Positions 1 through 8,122 of a DNA stretch of 44,091 bases are shown here, one piece after another. Source of the stretch: an uncultured Spirochaetaceae bacterium (lineage in GTDB: Bacteria; Spirochaetota; Spirochaetia; Sphaerochaetales; Sphaerochaetaceae); the NCBI GenBank assembly GCA_944392975.1, contig CALXYN010000014.1:1-44091 (forward strand), read 5' to 3'. How positions within the stretch are numbered: position 1 is the first letter of the stretch; every line of letters starts with the position of its first letter. The notes under the pieces were generated by a model, which was not told the DNA's origin, searched no databases, and saw nothing but the letters and a program-made list of their open reading frames with translations. Position numbers and translations under genes: made by a program.

Positions 1-1323
1 TCCTGCCTCATGCTCTATGTTCACGATGCCTTCATTTCCAGGAGCAACTGTGGCAGATATGACAGCAGGGGTTCCGAAGGAGGAGACGCCTCTGTCCATA
101 ACCGCAAGGCCATTGACGATTCCGACCTTTGCTCCGGAGAGAGAAATCACAATGTTTCCCGTTCTTATATCATTGTTGATATCCTCTTCTGCAAGAGAGG
201 CATGCCAGTCTCTCTTGTAGAGTGTCGTTTCAACATCCTGTCCTGTTATTGAAGTGTGTTCATTATACATTGCAGTCAGATTTGCCTCATCTAGCAAATC
301 GCCGAGAAGTGAAAGCTCTGTAGTGAGTTTTTCCCTGTCTTCTGCAAGCCATGAGGAGTATCTGAGAATTTCTGTATATGCACTATTCTCTACCGGCAGG
401 AATTCTTTGCCAGCAGCTTTGAGATAGCTGACAGTTCCTTCCATATTCTTTTCATTTCTTGGCATTGTATAATCGAATTCAGGTGAAATGCGGAAGTAAC
501 GGATGAATTTATCGTCCTTTTCGACGAGCTTGTTGTAAGTCGCTTCAGTGCCGATGAGTATGACCTTTGTCAGCAATGGAATAGGCTGGGGACGGACAGC
601 TCCTGTCATTTCTCCAGCTACTGATGATGAAGAAAGTGAACGCTGTGTCATCTCAATGTATCTTCTGAGTGTTTTCCACAGTTCTTCATCTTCAGAGACT
701 TCCTCTGCGTTCATGACAAGAAAACCACCTGCCGCTTTCTGATACGATCCTGTCCTGATGGACAAGTGCGGAGCCTTGTCCTTTTCCATCGTGCCGAAAA
801 GCGATTCTCGAGAGGGGTGTGTCTCGATGATTGTCTTCCTTTCTTTGTCATTGCTGTGCTCAAGCACTATATTGATCATGTAAGCTTCAGGACATTTCTC
901 GTATGAAGGGAGTGTTGATAGAAATGATGCTATTGCCGGATCCGGCCATTTGTTTTTCATTGCTTCATCATCAAGTTCTCCGCAGCCATATCTGATAAGG
1001 TCTTCCTGAAATGCTCTGGCTTCACCACATCTGAAAAGAAGCAGTCCGATGTTCTCATCCCTGGACCATACGTAAGCTGCATCCCTGATCATTTCAGGTT
1101 TTTCCTTTAGCTTGGATATTTCCTCCATCACGGCAGTAAGACGTCCTGATCCATCGTTTCCTGAGAGATAGATGTTGTAACCTACACGGTCTATTGATAA
1201 TCCAAGACGGAGCAGGCTGATCGCTTTCTCCTGTCCAATAATTGCAGTTCCCGCCTCAATTCTGGCAAAGGAAGAGACAGGAGCGGTAAGTTTCAGTTCT
1301 TCTGTGGTGAGTTCCCTTATCAT
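1..1323 (-). CDS. Lon-like ATP-dependent protease (LonH/YcbZ-type, AAA_32 family), 3' end outside window
   Basis: The minus-strand reading frame is open from the ATG at 1323 to the window edge (441 codons, incomplete). Early residues contain a degenerate P-loop (GYNIYLSGNDGSGR), as in the AAA_32 Lon-like family. Near the edge the frame enters the start of an S16 Lon protease domain (VGIVNGLAV, SFGTPAVISATVAPG, VNIEHEA). In complete relatives the catalytic Ser-Lys dyad lies further on, so it cannot be seen here. The expected role is ATP-dependent degradation of cytosolic proteins; substrates are unknown. There is no Shine-Dalgarno sequence before the ATG, only a TATAAT box nine bases upstream. 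The gene diverges from the nif3-lspA operon. Family assignment is fairly sure; the exact subfamily is not. Confidence 0.8.
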   Translation of the reverse strand, partial: MIRELTTEELKLTAPVSSFARIEAGTAIIGQEKAISLLRLGLSIDRVGYNIYLSGNDGSGRLTAVMEEISKLKEKPEMIRDAAYVWSRDENIGLLLFRCGEARAFQEDLIRYGCGELDDEAMKNKWPDPAIASFLSTLPSYEKCPEAYMINIVLEHSNDKERKTIIETHPSRESLFGTMEKDKAPHLSIRTGSYQKAAGGFLVMNAEEVSEDEELWKTLRRYIEMTQRSLSSSSVAGEMTGAVRPQPIPLLTKVILIGTEATYNKLVEKDDKFIRYFRISPEFDYTMPRNEKNMEGTVSYLKAAGKEFLPVENSAYTEILRYSSWLAEDREKLTTELSLLGDLLDEANLTAMYNEHTSITGQDVETTLYKRDWHASLAEEDINNDIRTGNIVISLSGAKVGIVNGLAVMDRGVSSFGTPAVISATVAPGNEGIVNIEHEAG

Positions 1324-1332
1324 TGATATTGG

Positions 1333-1395
1333 ATTATATCAAAGAAAGAGAAGTATGTATTGATGTGGATGCTGCGAGCAGAAACGGATTATACT
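1333..1395. promoter_or_regulatory. Divergent -10 elements close to both start codons
   Basis: On the minus strand TATAAT (1333-1338) ends nine bases before the ATG at 1323. On the plus strand TATACT (1390-1395) ends six bases before the ATG at 1402. Neither start has a Shine-Dalgarno match and neither box has a good -35 at the usual spacing. Both transcripts would have almost no leader. Confidence 0.45.
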
Positions 1396-1401
1396 TTCCA
1401 T

Positions 1402-2160
1402 ATGTTTGTAAAAGAATATACAGATGATCTTTCAAAGAGATTGATGATAGATTCCTTTCCTTTCGATTACTCCCTCAATGGTGTGCAGATCGGTGCGCCT
1501 GACAGGGAACTGAAGAAGGTCGCATTTTCCGTCGATGCCTCTTTTGACACCATCAACATGGCCGCAGAAGGGGGTGCTGATGTGCTTGTCGTGCACCATG
1601 GCCTTTTCTGGGGTTCTCCGATTGCAATAACAGGTACTCATTACAGGAGAGTGAAGAGGGCTATAGACAGCGGACTTACGCTTTTTGCCGCACATCTTCC
1701 TCTCGATGCTCATCCTATGTATGGCAATAATGCACAGATGGCCTTGACGCTGGGGATGAGGGAGTTTGATCCGTTTGGAGACTACAAGGGTATAAAGATA
1801 GGCTTTAAGGGGAAACTTCCATTCCCGATGACGATTCCGGAAATTGCACGTCTTCTCGGCTTTTCTGATGAAGGAGGAATGCAGGTCATCAAATTCGGGC
1901 GTGACATGATAGAAAGCGTGGGAATCATTTCCGGTGGTGCCGGAGATGATGTTGATCAGGCTATTAGGGCAAACCTTGATCTTTTCATTACAGGAACAGC
2001 TCCTCATGAAGTTTTCCATACAGTGAAAGAGAATGGTACGAATCTTCTTGCTGGAGGCCATTACAGAAGCGAGGTTTTCGGCGTGAAGGCTCTGATGAGA
2101 CTTACGGAGAAGGAGATGGGCATTGAATCCTTCTTCATCGATGCGGAGACAGGACTTTGA
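1402..2160 (+). CDS. Nif3-like dinuclear metal centre protein (DUF34)
   Basis: This 252-residue protein belongs to the NIF3/YbgI family, whose hexameric toroids hold a dinuclear metal site. The expected metal ligands are visible: HHGLFWG near residue 60, HLPLDAH near residue 100, and the C-terminal GGHYRSEVFG motif. The biochemical role of the family is unsettled; metal-dependent hydrolase and metallochaperone roles have been proposed. An in-frame TTG/ATG pair at 1360-1365 would add 14 residues of poor quality. I prefer the ATG at 1402 because homologues begin there and a TATACT box lies six bases upstream, which would place transcription initiation at the ATG. It is the first gene of an operon; its stop overlaps the TTG start of lspA. 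Confidence 0.88.
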   Translation: MFVKEYTDDLSKRLMIDSFPFDYSLNGVQIGAPDRELKKVAFSVDASFDTINMAAEGGADVLVVHHGLFWGSPIAITGTHYRRVKRAIDSGLTLFAAHLPLDAHPMYGNNAQMALTLGMREFDPFGDYKGIKIGFKGKLPFPMTIPEIARLLGFSDEGGMQVIKFGRDMIESVGIISGGAGDDVDQAIRANLDLFITGTAPHEVFHTVKENGTNLLAGGHYRSEVFGVKALMRLTEKEMGIESFFIDAETGL

Positions 2161-2687
2161 GAGAACGAAGATTCCTTCCTTTCCTGCTTTCTGGTTTCAT
2201 CATATTGCTTGATCAGATCTCAAAGGCTCTGATAGTCCATTTCATACCTGAAAGTTCTATAGGAGCGAGGTTCTTTGGAGACTTTCTATGGATTTGCCAT
2301 GTACGTAATGATGCGGTGGCATTTTCCCTTGGCTCTGAACTCCCAATGGCTTTGAAGTATGTTCTGTTCATTGGTCTTCCTGCTGTGCTGATGATTATGC
2401 TTTCATACGGCATTGCAGGAAAGAAGCCTTATAAGGAATTCAGCGCGGCAGAGCGCTGGTGTATGGCTGGTATTGTCGGTGGTGGAATTGGAAATCTTAT
2501 AGATAGAATATTCCGCTCTTTGCGGGTCGTTGACTGGATCAGTACCAACAATTATGGCTGGTTCGGCATGGAACGGTTCCCGACATATAATATTGCGGAT
2601 GCCTCGGTTGTCATCTCTGTGATAATCCTGGCAATAGCCGTGATTGTTGATGATAGGAGGAAAAAACACATTGAACAAGAAAGGTAA
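2157..2687 (+). CDS. lspA: Lipoprotein signal peptidase II
   Basis: LspA (176 aa) is the inner-membrane aspartic protease that removes the signal peptide of prolipoproteins after lipidation. Four hydrophobic segments are visible. Conserved blocks are RNDAVAFSL, GGGIGNLIDR (first catalytic Asp region), VVDWI, and FPTYNIADASV (second catalytic Asp). The start is TTG at 2157, inside a TTGA overlap with the upstream stop, preceded by GGAG at 2145-2148. The window encodes at least two apparent substrates, the lipoproteins at 5986 and 27035. Translation is likely coupled to the upstream gene. Confidence 0.95.
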   Translation: MRERRFLPFLLSGFIILLDQISKALIVHFIPESSIGARFFGDFLWICHVRNDAVAFSLGSELPMALKYVLFIGLPAVLMIMLSYGIAGKKPYKEFSAAERWCMAGIVGGGIGNLIDRIFRSLRVVDWISTNNYGWFGMERFPTYNIADASVVISVIILAIAVIVDDRRKKHIEQER

Positions 2688-2979
2688 AACGGTTGTTTTC
2701 ATGATTCTGGCAACAATACTCAATCTTATTCTGCTTGGAGTATTCTTTTTGTTGCTGTTCCTTATTCTCTTCGGACTCATTCCATCGCTTATTCCATCTG
2801 TGATGGAAATCTCCGCGATGAGCTTTGTGCTTCCATTGTTGTGGTTCGGTGGATCAATCTTCCTTTCTTTCTTCGTATATTCGAAGATAATCAAATGGGT
2901 ATCTGCAAAGTATGATCTTGAGGATAAGCTTGATCCGATTTTCACTCCAAAGAGAAATAGAAGGGTAAGGGGAGAATAA
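2671..2979 (+). CDS. Small two-helix membrane protein downstream of lspA
   Basis: About 102 residues. A TTG at 2671 lies ten bases after a perfect AGGAGG (2655-2660) and overlaps the 3' end of lspA by 17 bases. Two long hydrophobic segments (roughly residues 7-35 and 45-70) are followed by a short charged C-terminal tail rich in Arg and Lys. I recognise no enzyme motif. Some spirochaete annotations call a small protein in this position a leader peptide processing protein, but nothing in the sequence supports a protease function. Tight packing with lspA suggests an envelope role. It is clearly translated, judging by the ribosome binding site and operon geometry; function is unknown. Confidence 0.7.
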   Translation: MNKKGKTVVFMILATILNLILLGVFFLLLFLILFGLIPSLIPSVMEISAMSFVLPLLWFGGSIFLSFFVYSKIIKWVSAKYDLEDKLDPIFTPKRNRRVRGE

Positions 2980-2982
2980 GCA

Positions 2983-3951
2983 TTGCGCTTTGTTCCTGTA
3001 CGTTCTCTTGATGATCTCTACTGGTATTCTTTCAATGATGAACCGATAGCTGCCGGGAATCCTTATCTGACCCCAAGGCTATCAGATCCGTCTTTCCTTC
3101 TTCCAGATGAATCTCCGGACGCGCTCTGGCATCTCTTTGCTCATACCTGGAAAGGGGTAGAGCATTATACTTCCACCTCCGGTCTCGAATGGAAGAGGGA
3201 GCATATAGTGTTCTTTCAGTGCAGCTCTCCATTCATTTACAAAGAAGGCAACGTCTATTACATGCTTTTTGAGACGCACTCCCGTCTTGTGCGTTCCCAT
3301 GGAGAGAGCTCTGATTCCTCGAGAATTATGCTTTCAAGTTCATCAGATCTCGCGCTCTGGTCTGAACCCAGAAAAGTCCTTGATAGCGCAGATATTCCTT
3401 TGTCCTCATGGCGTGGCGGACGGAAATGGATTACCAGGCCTCAGCTTATTCAATGGGAAGGGCGGTACAGGCTTTATTTTGGCGCAGGAGAGGCCAGAAT
3501 GTATGATACTAACGAGAGAACACCAGCAAGGCTGATGTGTGCTGAATCATATTATATTGAAGGCCCTTATGAGTGCCTAGAAGAACCTGTCATGGATCTG
3601 GATCCTGAAGGAAGATATCGTAATCTTGCTGTAGGTTCTGTGAGAATCCTGCCATGTTCTGATGCTGTTGCCGCTGTATGCTGTACCCGTTTTTATGACA
3701 GGAAGAATAAGCGCTCCTCTTCTGTGATGCTGCTTTCAAGAAGCTCGGATGGAATTGTTTTTGAAGATGCTGATGTAATGCATTCAAGTCCTCAGTCCGG
3801 ATGGGCTTCCGGCTATATTACATCCTGTGATCTGAAATACAAGGAAAATGAGGATACCTGGTACTGCTATTATGCAGCAGATGGATATCCTGATGAGAAA
3901 CTTCCTTTCAGGAGAGAAGCTCTGGGGCTTCTTCTAGGTAAGAAACGATGA
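2983..3951 (+). CDS. GH43/GH32-like five-bladed beta-propeller protein
   Basis: A 322-residue cytosolic protein without a signal peptide. Repeated blade-like stretches resemble glycoside hydrolase clan F/J propellers: DALWHLFAHTW, SPFIYKEGNVYYMLFE, RPQLIQWEGRYRLYFGAG, and a late SGYITSCDLKYKENEDTWYC. The catalytic acidic residues of GH43 (one per blade start) cannot be assigned with confidence, so the substrate is unknown and it could be a phosphorylase or a binding propeller. The start is TTG at 2983, eight bases after AGGGGAG (2968-2974), the third TTG start in a row in this operon. The stop overlaps the ATG of the dipeptidase gene (ATGA). Confidence 0.7.
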   Translation: MRFVPVRSLDDLYWYSFNDEPIAAGNPYLTPRLSDPSFLLPDESPDALWHLFAHTWKGVEHYTSTSGLEWKREHIVFFQCSSPFIYKEGNVYYMLFETHSRLVRSHGESSDSSRIMLSSSSDLALWSEPRKVLDSADIPLSSWRGGRKWITRPQLIQWEGRYRLYFGAGEARMYDTNERTPARLMCAESYYIEGPYECLEEPVMDLDPEGRYRNLAVGSVRILPCSDAVAAVCCTRFYDRKNKRSSSVMLLSRSSDGIVFEDADVMHSSPQSGWASGYITSCDLKYKENEDTWYCYYAADGYPDEKLPFRREALGLLLGKKR

Positions 3952-4910
3952 TAGATCTTCACTGTGATACAATCTGGAAAATCTGGCAGAGCGATGGGAA
4001 AGAACACCTGAGAAAGAACAATTTCAGCGTTGATTATGCCAAGCTTGCTGATGGTAATGTCAGGGGGCAGTGCTTTGCACTCTTTACTCCCATGCATGAC
4101 CTCGTGCCGGAGAACAAGAGAAATCTTTCTCCATGGGAAATTGCTTCTGAACTATATGCTGTCTTCCAAAGAGAGATTGAAGATGCGGCAATTCCTCAGA
4201 TGCACCTTGTTTCAGACTTGGATTCACAATGTCCTCATGCTATCCTCACGACGGAGGAAGGAGGACTTCTGGAAGGTGATATTTCCAGACTCTCCATTCT
4301 CAAAGATTGGGGTGTTAAGATCTTCGGTCTTACATGGAACTGGGAAAATGAGCTTGCTTATCCTAATTCAAAGGATCCGGAAGTGATGTCTAGAGGGCTG
4401 AAGGAAAAGGGAATTGAAGCGGTAGAGGAGTGTGGACGGCTGGGAATCATTATTGATGTGTCCCATCTCAGCGACGGAGGCTTTTATGATGTTGCAAAAT
4501 ACTCGAAGCTCCCTTTTGTTGCCACTCATTCCAATGCACGATGTGTCACTGATGTGACAAGAAATCTTTCCGATGACATGCTGCGGCTGCTTGCCTCCTG
4601 TGGCGGGGTATGTGGTCTCAACCTCTGTCCTGCATTTCTTCACGAGGAGAAAGCTGAGAGAAAAGAAGATGCAGAGAGCCGCATTGAAGATATGGTAAGA
4701 CATGTTCTTCATGTTTATGAGACAGCAGGGGAAGATGTCCTTGCAATCGGGACTGATTTCGATGGAATTGAAGGAAAGCTTGAGATTCCTTCTTCTGATA
4801 AATTGTATTTGCTCTATGATGCTCTTGAAAAGAAGGGGATGAAACCTTCTGTTCTTGATAAGATGTGGTATAAGAATGCAGAGAGGGTATTGCTCTCTGC
4901 GGAGGTGTGA
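3948..4910 (+). CDS. Membrane dipeptidase-like metallopeptidase (family M19)
   Basis: A 320-residue renal-dipeptidase-type zinc peptidase. Metal ligands are visible: DLHCDT at the N terminus (HxD), the bridging Glu in TTEEGG near residue 103, His in DVSHLSD, His in ATHSNAR, and Asp in GTDFDGIE near the C terminus. Family members hydrolyse dipeptides, often with D-residues at the second position. There is no signal peptide, so the enzyme should act in the cytosol. The start codon overlaps the previous stop (ATGA), implying coupled translation with the propeller protein. The family call is firm; the substrate is not. Confidence 0.9.
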   Translation: MIDLHCDTIWKIWQSDGKEHLRKNNFSVDYAKLADGNVRGQCFALFTPMHDLVPENKRNLSPWEIASELYAVFQREIEDAAIPQMHLVSDLDSQCPHAILTTEEGGLLEGDISRLSILKDWGVKIFGLTWNWENELAYPNSKDPEVMSRGLKEKGIEAVEECGRLGIIIDVSHLSDGGFYDVAKYSKLPFVATHSNARCVTDVTRNLSDDMLRLLASCGGVCGLNLCPAFLHEEKAERKEDAESRIEDMVRHVLHVYETAGEDVLAIGTDFDGIEGKLEIPSSDKLYLLYDALEKKGMKPSVLDKMWYKNAERVLLSAEV

Positions 4911-4911
4911 T

Positions 4912-5400
4912 ATGAAAAGGATTGTTGCAATTCTTGTTGTAGCTCTTGTTTCCATTGGCGCTGTTTTTGCAAGTGTCGATATGAAACTTGCTCTTGGTGG
5001 ACAGTCAAATGGAAACATTGAGATTTCGGAGCGCAGTACTCAGTTCGACTTTACAGTAGATGCCGAGTTTGACATGGATTTCAATCGAGGACACGGGATG
5101 CTTATTGGTTTAGAGCTTACAAAAAGTGATATTGCACTGAGTGTAGGTTATGCATATCAGACAGATATAAGCTCATCATGTGATTTCATCCTTGGCGCAG
5201 GTGCTACTGTTGTAATCAAGAGCCCAGCAGAGCTTAATTACTTCCTCACTGCGGATTTTGATTTCAATGTCTCGCAGAATATGTTTGTCAGAGTTGGAAC
5301 AGGCGTTCTCCTCAATCTTGGTGCCCTTAATGAGAACTATGGAAAGGACTGGTCAATTACAGTACCTCTTCCGGCACTTGCAATTGGCTGGCATTTCTGA
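4912..5400 (+). CDS. Small outer-membrane beta-barrel protein
   Basis: 162 residues starting with a clear Sec signal peptide (MKRIVAILVVALVSIGAVFA, then SVD). The mature part alternates polar and hydrophobic residues, as in an eight-strand barrel, and ends with Phe (AIGWHF), the usual C-terminal signature recognised by the Bam machinery. The ATG at 4912 lies six bases after GGAGG (4901-4905) and one base after the dipeptidase stop. An upstream in-frame ATG at 4855 would add a non-hydrophobic extension inside the previous gene and is rejected. It is the last gene of the operon. Role unknown (porin-like or structural). Confidence 0.8.
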   Translation: MKRIVAILVVALVSIGAVFASVDMKLALGGQSNGNIEISERSTQFDFTVDAEFDMDFNRGHGMLIGLELTKSDIALSVGYAYQTDISSSCDFILGAGATVVIKSPAELNYFLTADFDFNVSQNMFVRVGTGVLLNLGALNENYGKDWSITVPLPALAIGWHF

Positions 5401-5421
5401 AATAAGGCATTGGGATAATAA

Positions 5422-5450
5422 TTGCATTTCTGATTCTTTGTTGATATATT
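5422..5450 (+). promoter_or_regulatory. Promoter of tRNA-Ala(CGC)
   Basis: TTGCAT (5422-5427), a 17-base spacer and TATATT (5445-5450) lie 13 bases before the first base of the tRNA. The same layout occurs before the second tRNA-Ala gene, which supports the call. Confidence 0.8.
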
Positions 5451-5463
5451 CCGATGCGTATAT

Positions 5464-5536
5464 GGGGCCGTAGCTCATCTGGTAGAGCGTCAGGTTCGCA
5501 ATCTGAAAGTGGCGAGTTCGAGTCTCGTCGGCTCCA
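5464..5536 (+). tRNA. tRNA-Ala, anticodon CGC
   Basis: A complete 73-base cloverleaf. The acceptor stem GGGGCCG pairs with CGGCTCC and contains the G3:U70 wobble that marks alanine tRNAs. The D arm is GCTC/GAGC, the seven-base anticodon loop is TTCGCAA with CGC at 5497-5499 (reads GCG), the T loop starts TTCGAGT, and A73 is the discriminator. CCA is not encoded. Confidence 0.95.
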
Positions 5537-5564
5537 AAAACATTGGATATTCACTCGTGTCGAT

Positions 5565-5810
5565 CGACAACTTTGTCGTTATGATACAACTCTTCTCGTT
5601 ATCTTCGTGTGTTTTTGAGACGGGAAGGGTTCATTTTTGTCTTTGGAATCGACAACTTTCTCGTTATTCTTCGTTTGATATACAACTTTCTCGTTATCAT
5701 CCTTCGATTTCTGGCCGTCATTTGAGAGTGGCAACGACAACTTTGTCATTATCATTACTTAGTTTCTGCCGGCATCATGGATATCGCAGCGACAACTTTC
5801 CCATTATCAT
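5565..5810 (+). repeat. Six dispersed copies of a 21-base repeat downstream of tRNA-Ala
   Basis: Copies related to CGACAACTTTCTCGTTATCA occur at about 5565, 5584 (divergent), 5650, 5680, 5735 and 5790, all in the same orientation. The first contains a perfect palindrome, CGACAA-CT-TTGTCG. The spacing between the last three copies is about 55 bases. No gene is present. Multiple subterminal copies of a transposase-binding motif are typical of IS21-type ends, so this may be an insertion-sequence scar. No transposase gene or matching opposite end is seen. Confidence 0.65.
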
Positions 5811-5843
5811 TTCGGTTGATTGCATATGATATTTTCCTTCTTT

Positions 5844-5963
5844 ATTCATTTTTTGCAAAAAAAAACAGAATTGCGGATCTCCTGATTTTAAATCAGCAAT
5901 GGGATCCCTGATTCACAGATAATGACCACTTAAATTCATTTTTTGCAAAAATAAGTGGTCATT
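5844..5963. repeat. Nested palindromes and a direct repeat between tRNA-Ala and the lipoprotein gene
   Basis: ATTCATTTTTTGCAAAA occurs twice (5844-5860 and 5934-5950). The second copy sits in the loop of a perfect 12-base inverted repeat, AATGACCACTTA (5921-5932) with TAAGTGGTCATT (5952-5963). The loop itself contains the palindrome TTTTTGCAAAAA. A smaller inverted repeat, CTGATTT/AAATCAG, lies at 5882-5896. No U-tract follows the stem on either strand, so it is not an ordinary intrinsic terminator. Confidence 0.6.
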
Positions 5964-5985
5964 AGACTATTTCTGAAGAATTACA

Positions 5986-7956
5986 TCATATGGACCTGAT
6001 TTTTTCGCTTTCGATTGTTACATACCTGTCAATTGAGATGTTATCAGTTGCTTCCTGAGATATAGTCAAGCCCGAAATAATGGCAGGATCAAGTGCATTT
6101 CCATGAATCCTGATTTGTTTCTCTGAATTAAGGTTGGTGCTTACTGACCATGCTCCTGATAGATAGATATTGATATTATCATCATCTGTAGTATTCAGGA
6201 AATCAATCAGAGCATTTCCATCTTTAAGGATTTTTGTTTTATAAGCCGTTGAGACAAGGATGCCTTCTGCAGGAATAGCCATATATGAAAGGCTGTCGAT
6301 ATCATAAGTTTCAGCTCCGGCAGGACGGCCTGGAAGTTCTGGGACATGGAGATTCGTTTTCGTCTCAACGATGAATTCTCCAAGGATGTAATCATCTGGT
6401 TTTGATATTTCGAGATTATCCCATGCCAGAATCTCTCCAGTATTATTTTCTAAATCCTCGATAGCACCTTCTATCTCATTTCCTGATGAATCATATACTG
6501 CAGATATATTCTGAATATTGCCTAGCATCAATTTCTTTTGAGGTCCTGTGTCGCCAATTCTGAAATCTGTACTGAAAATCAGATCAGTTGACGATGAGAT
6601 ATCCATGCTATTGCCTGCTGGAGAATAATCATTATCGAAGTAATATATTGAGAATAGATTCTGTCCAGCATACTTATTGTGAGCTTCTATTCTTCCGCCG
6701 TTTACATTTATAGAACACTTTGAAGAGCTATCAACAGCTAAAGTTGAGCCTGTATATGCTTGATCTCTTTCACATGATGTTCCTATCAAAGTCGTATTAT
6801 TCAGTATCGAATCAATATTCTGGGAATCAGATTGAATATAATATGCATACCAACCACTTAAAATCGAATCATTGATGGTAACGATACTCTTTGTGTCTGT
6901 AGTGTTTTTTCCACATCCATATAGTCTGAAGCCATATCCATGGCCATCTTCTATAATTGAGCTATTAGAAATATCGATATTCACTGTATCTGCAGATTCT
7001 ATATTGATTCCGATGCCATAAGCTCCTCCCGAAGAGTTATCTACAAAGATTGTTGAATTCTCAATTGTAAGATTCAATTCTGAATTCTCATCACCGGAAT
7101 TCATTACGAAATTCATACCAATCCGATATTCTTTAGAAGATTCCTCTACTAAAATATATGAATTTCTTAAAGTCACATCAGCGCTTTCAGGACCTGAATA
7201 TACCTGAATGCCTCTTACATCAATAGGTGGTATAATCGCACTGTTTTCTACAAGGAGATCAAAATGATCTAGTCCGGTAGCATTTTCTATTGATAATGAG
7301 TCAGAGCCATTTGTTTTTGTTATATAGACATTTTTGATTGCCACCCTTTCTTCTGTATCTATAGTGAGGTCTGCGTCAATGACTGTAGCGCCTGTAGCTG
7401 TATATGAAGCAGCACGTCCGTCAGTAAATGAAACAGGAGAAGAGCCTCCTCCGATTATCGTCATGCCATGATTTATCGTGAAATCATTAGTTGGGGAATC
7501 ATTAGTATTGTCAAATGATCCTGAGGGAAGATATAGAACGCTTATTTCTTCGTTTTTCAATATATTCTGGAGAGATGATTGTGTTTCATCTGCCGGGTCA
7601 TATATTATAGTTGAGGAATCAGCCGCTATATATTTTGCGGTCAATACCATATTCTTGCGGACTCTGCTCCCTTCATTTACTTCGTTGTTATCCTCATCAA
7701 ACCAGCCTAATGCTTTCAGGCCTTCCATCTGAGGAATTTCAGGAATTCTTGTAGATGAAATGGTATCATACACATATGGTTCATAATCCTGAATCTTTAT
7801 CTTCAGAGTCAGAACATATAAATTATCTGTGACTGGAGGGAACGGAACAACAATTACCTCCCTGCAGGACGAAAGCGCAAACAGAAGAAGCAGGAAAAAG
7901 ATAGGAATCCTGAAATTTAACCTCTGTTTCTCTCTCTCTCTCTTATTGGAAATCAT
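5986..7956 (-). CDS. Large surface lipoprotein with right-handed beta-helix repeats
   Basis: 656 residues. A charged N terminus and hydrophobic stretch end in a lipobox (ALSSC, Cys near residue 31), so LspA processing and lipid anchoring are expected. Residues about 70-110 resemble a Listeria-Bacteroides (InlB B-type) repeat: LGWFDEDNNEV, GSRVRKNMVLTAKY. The remainder is rich in Asn, Ser, Ile and Asp with recurring short strands (IENST, ITKTNGSDSLSIENA, TINDSIL), typical of a parallel beta-helix. A predicted adhesin or glycan-binding protein; no catalytic residues are recognised. The ATG at 7956 follows AGAGGTGA, and CATAAT at 7976-7981 (minus strand) is a plausible -10. It is monocistronic and flanked by repeat-rich DNA. 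Confidence 0.78.
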   Translation of the reverse strand: MISNKREREKQRLNFRIPIFFLLLLFALSSCREVIVVPFPPVTDNLYVLTLKIKIQDYEPYVYDTISSTRIPEIPQMEGLKALGWFDEDNNEVNEGSRVRKNMVLTAKYIAADSSTIIYDPADETQSSLQNILKNEEISVLYLPSGSFDNTNDSPTNDFTINHGMTIIGGGSSPVSFTDGRAASYTATGATVIDADLTIDTEERVAIKNVYITKTNGSDSLSIENATGLDHFDLLVENSAIIPPIDVRGIQVYSGPESADVTLRNSYILVEESSKEYRIGMNFVMNSGDENSELNLTIENSTIFVDNSSGGAYGIGINIESADTVNIDISNSSIIEDGHGYGFRLYGCGKNTTDTKSIVTINDSILSGWYAYYIQSDSQNIDSILNNTTLIGTSCERDQAYTGSTLAVDSSSKCSINVNGGRIEAHNKYAGQNLFSIYYFDNDYSPAGNSMDISSSTDLIFSTDFRIGDTGPQKKLMLGNIQNISAVYDSSGNEIEGAIEDLENNTGEILAWDNLEISKPDDYILGEFIVETKTNLHVPELPGRPAGAETYDIDSLSYMAIPAEGILVSTAYKTKILKDGNALIDFLNTTDDDNINIYLSGAWSVSTNLNSEKQIRIHGNALDPAIISGLTISQEATDNISIDRYVTIESEKIRSI

Positions 7957-8043
7957 TTTATTTCACCTCTTGGTAATTATGCCGCAAATTAATAAAAATA
8001 GAAAAGTTTTTGACTGCGGATAAATAAATATTCTTCTTTTTGC

Positions 8044-8059
8044 GGAATAAGCATATTCC
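8044..8059. repeat. Short palindrome GGAATA-AGCA-TATTCC upstream of the lipoprotein gene
   Basis: A perfect 6-base inverted repeat with a 4-base loop about 90 bases upstream of the beta-helix lipoprotein start. It could be an operator. Otherwise 7957-8122 shows only AT-rich DNA. Confidence 0.35.
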
Positions 8060-8122
8060 ATTCTCTGAATCATCAGATTTGTTTGAATGCATGGCTTTTT
8101 ATTTTTCATGGTATATGGTTAG

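Noticed and set aside
1360-1401. Longer start for the Nif3 protein
   Set aside because: The extra 14 residues have no ribosome binding site and overlap the likely promoter; family members start at the later Met.
5921-5963. 12-base stem as an intrinsic terminator
   Set aside because: No T-tract follows on either strand and the loop is long (19 bases).
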